Shown: positions 62,963 to 64,000 of the stretch, piece by piece | Layout of the letters: each line of letters begins with the position of its first letter | Position numbering within the stretch: the first letter of the stretch is position 1 | Assembly (NCBI RefSeq): GCF_900129965.1 | Contig: NZ_FQXM01000002.1 | Span: 1-64,000 of the forward strand | Direction: 5' to 3' | Origin: Clostridium grantii DSM 8605 | GTDB taxonomy: Bacteria > Bacillota > Clostridia > Clostridiales > Clostridiaceae | DNA: 64,000 nt | Translations under genes and position numbers: made by a program | Notes under the pieces: model-generated | The model's input: the letters and a program-made list of their open reading frames with translations, nothing else | Databases searched by the model: none | What the model was told of the DNA's origin: nothing

Positions 62963-64000
62963 ATGAAAAAATATTTATTGATAAATAGCAATATGGAACA
63001 ATTGAATGAGGAAAAATTAACATTTAGAAAAACTCACTTTACAAGGTTATTAGAACAATGCAAGATGTATGAAAATCAAAAGATTTCAAATGAACATCCA
63101 CCTACAAGTATTACATATATGGGCATGGCAGCTGCAAATTTGAGTTTAGCTTATTTATTAACAAAACAAGATAGTTATTTACAAGAAGCTAAGAGATGGA
63201 TGTTTTCTGCATGTAATTATGAGTGTTGGGGATATGGATTTTTAGTTGATGTGGATTTAAGTGCTTCTTGGTTATTATATGGATTTGGTTTATCTTACAA
63301 TTGGATTAGTGAATATTTAAGTCCTACTGAAAAGAAAACAATGCTTGATAAATTGATTTTACAAGGGCATAAAATGTTTGATTATGGTGAAGAAAATGAA
63401 GGAAATTGTTGGTCAACTGATTATTGGCAGAATCATAATTGGATTAATTATACCGGATTATTAACAACAGCTTATGCTATTGCTCCTGAATATGAAGAAG
63501 CCAATACATGGATAAATGTTATCAAAGATAATTTTGAAAAGGTATTTAAATGGATGCCAGAAGATGGTAGTAATTATGAAGGGACAGGTTATTGGAGATA
63601 CGCTATAAACTTTTTATTAACTGCAGCTGATTTAATAAAAGAGAATGAAGGTATAGATCATTTTAAATCTTCATTTATGGAAAATACATTTTATTATAGG
63701 TTATATCAGTCAGCTACAAATTGGGAAGAAAATGTTAACTTTTCAGATGTTCATGATAGAAAAAGTTCTCACTCTATCTCAGCATACTATAAAATGGCTA
63801 GTGAATATAACAATGGTCATGCACAGTGGCTTGGAAATTTAGTTAAAAATAAGTTCTTATTTAGAGAAGCTTATGAAAGCAAGATTTTCCCGGGCATTAT
63901 GCCAGAAGCTTTCTTGGAATATATATGGTATGACAAAGGTATTAGTGAAGAAGAGCCAAATAATCTTCCATTAACAAGATATTTTCCAGATTTAGGTTTG
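62963..64000 (+). CDS. Heparinase II/III-like polysaccharide lyase, 5' part
   Basis: The first 346 codons of a gene that continues past the window. AAAGGAG lies before ATG 62963. The product has no signal peptide and reads as an (alpha/alpha) toroid of repeated amphipathic helices, with SYNWISEYLSPTEKKTML near 111-128, TDYWQNHNWINYTGLL near 152-167, MPEDGSNYEGTGYWRY near 199-214 and the catalytic-like NFSDVHDRKSSHS near 254-266. Tyr and His residues in these places fit heparinase II/III-type uronic-acid lyases. Being apparently intracellular, it may cut imported oligosaccharides. Substrate unknown. Confidence 0.75.
   Translation, partial: MKKYLLINSNMEQLNEEKLTFRKTHFTRLLEQCKMYENQKISNEHPPTSITYMGMAAANLSLAYLLTKQDSYLQEAKRWMFSACNYECWGYGFLVDVDLSASWLLYGFGLSYNWISEYLSPTEKKTMLDKLILQGHKMFDYGEENEGNCWSTDYWQNHNWINYTGLLTTAYAIAPEYEEANTWINVIKDNFEKVFKWMPEDGSNYEGTGYWRYAINFLLTAADLIKENEGIDHFKSSFMENTFYYRLYQSATNWEENVNFSDVHDRKSSHSISAYYKMASEYNNGHAQWLGNLVKNKFLFREAYESKIFPGIMPEAFLEYIWYDKGISEEEPNNLPLTRYFPDLGL

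Overview
The window looks like chromosomal DNA of a low-GC, spore-forming, strictly anaerobic Firmicute of the Clostridium group. Evidence: strong AGGAGG-type ribosome sites, frequent TTG and GTG starts, TATAAT promoters, a CotS-like spore kinase, a GerAB-type germination permease, pyruvate phosphate dikinase, the [FeFe]-hydrogenase maturase HydF and a tandem glycine riboswitch. Most of it is ordinary housekeeping DNA; the accessory part is about 31-41 kb.

Layout. 0-5.8 kb: the 3' part of an unidentified structured RNA, a DUF4342 protein, a CcpN-like regulator followed by ppdK, and a CotS-like kinase. 5.9-13.8 kb: dgt, then the dnaG-rpoD-(PH membrane protein)-trmK-nif3-zinc ribbon series, then RNase P RNA. 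13.9-19.4 kb: a lone GerAB-type permease, threonine ammonia-lyase, three small unknown genes, and a glycine riboswitch ahead of a sodium:amino-acid symporter. 19.6-30.8 kb: purine synthesis, purE-C-F-M-N-H-D-L, with hairpin leaders ahead of purE, purH and purD and no purK. 30.9-37.7 kb: an unlisted 52-residue gene, a PTS IIB-IIC pair of ascorbate type, and two ABC export operons; the first is bracketed by GC-rich palindromic repeats, and the second (YtrA-like regulator, ATPase, permease) carries an in-frame stop near the permease end. 37.8-41 kb: a nucleotidyltransferase whose upstream side is occupied by a complete IS607-family element (serine recombinase, TnpB and a probable omega RNA).

41-50.9 kb: NfeD-flotillin, two ABC-F proteins, UPF0316, a phosphodiesterase and a cardiolipin synthase. 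51-53.7 kb: aspA and hydF with no gap. 53.8-61.3 kb: an MBL-fold hydrolase, Fur-DUF134, a TSUP permease, a MocR-type regulator divergent from lysA, and an RlmD-like methyltransferase. 61.5-64 kb: a LacI-family regulator and the start of a heparinase-like polysaccharide lyase gene with a perfect LacI-type palindrome just after its -10; this gene runs off the window.

No clearly new multi-gene system was found. The most interesting signals are a 117-base structured insertion in the first glycine aptamer with a readable switching platform, the TnpB guide-RNA locus pointing at the gene beside its IS, the nonsense codon in the ABC permease, the paired palindromic repeats, and the aspA-hydF coupling. 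Starts were moved from the first possible codon to the one supported by a Shine-Dalgarno sequence where the two disagreed.
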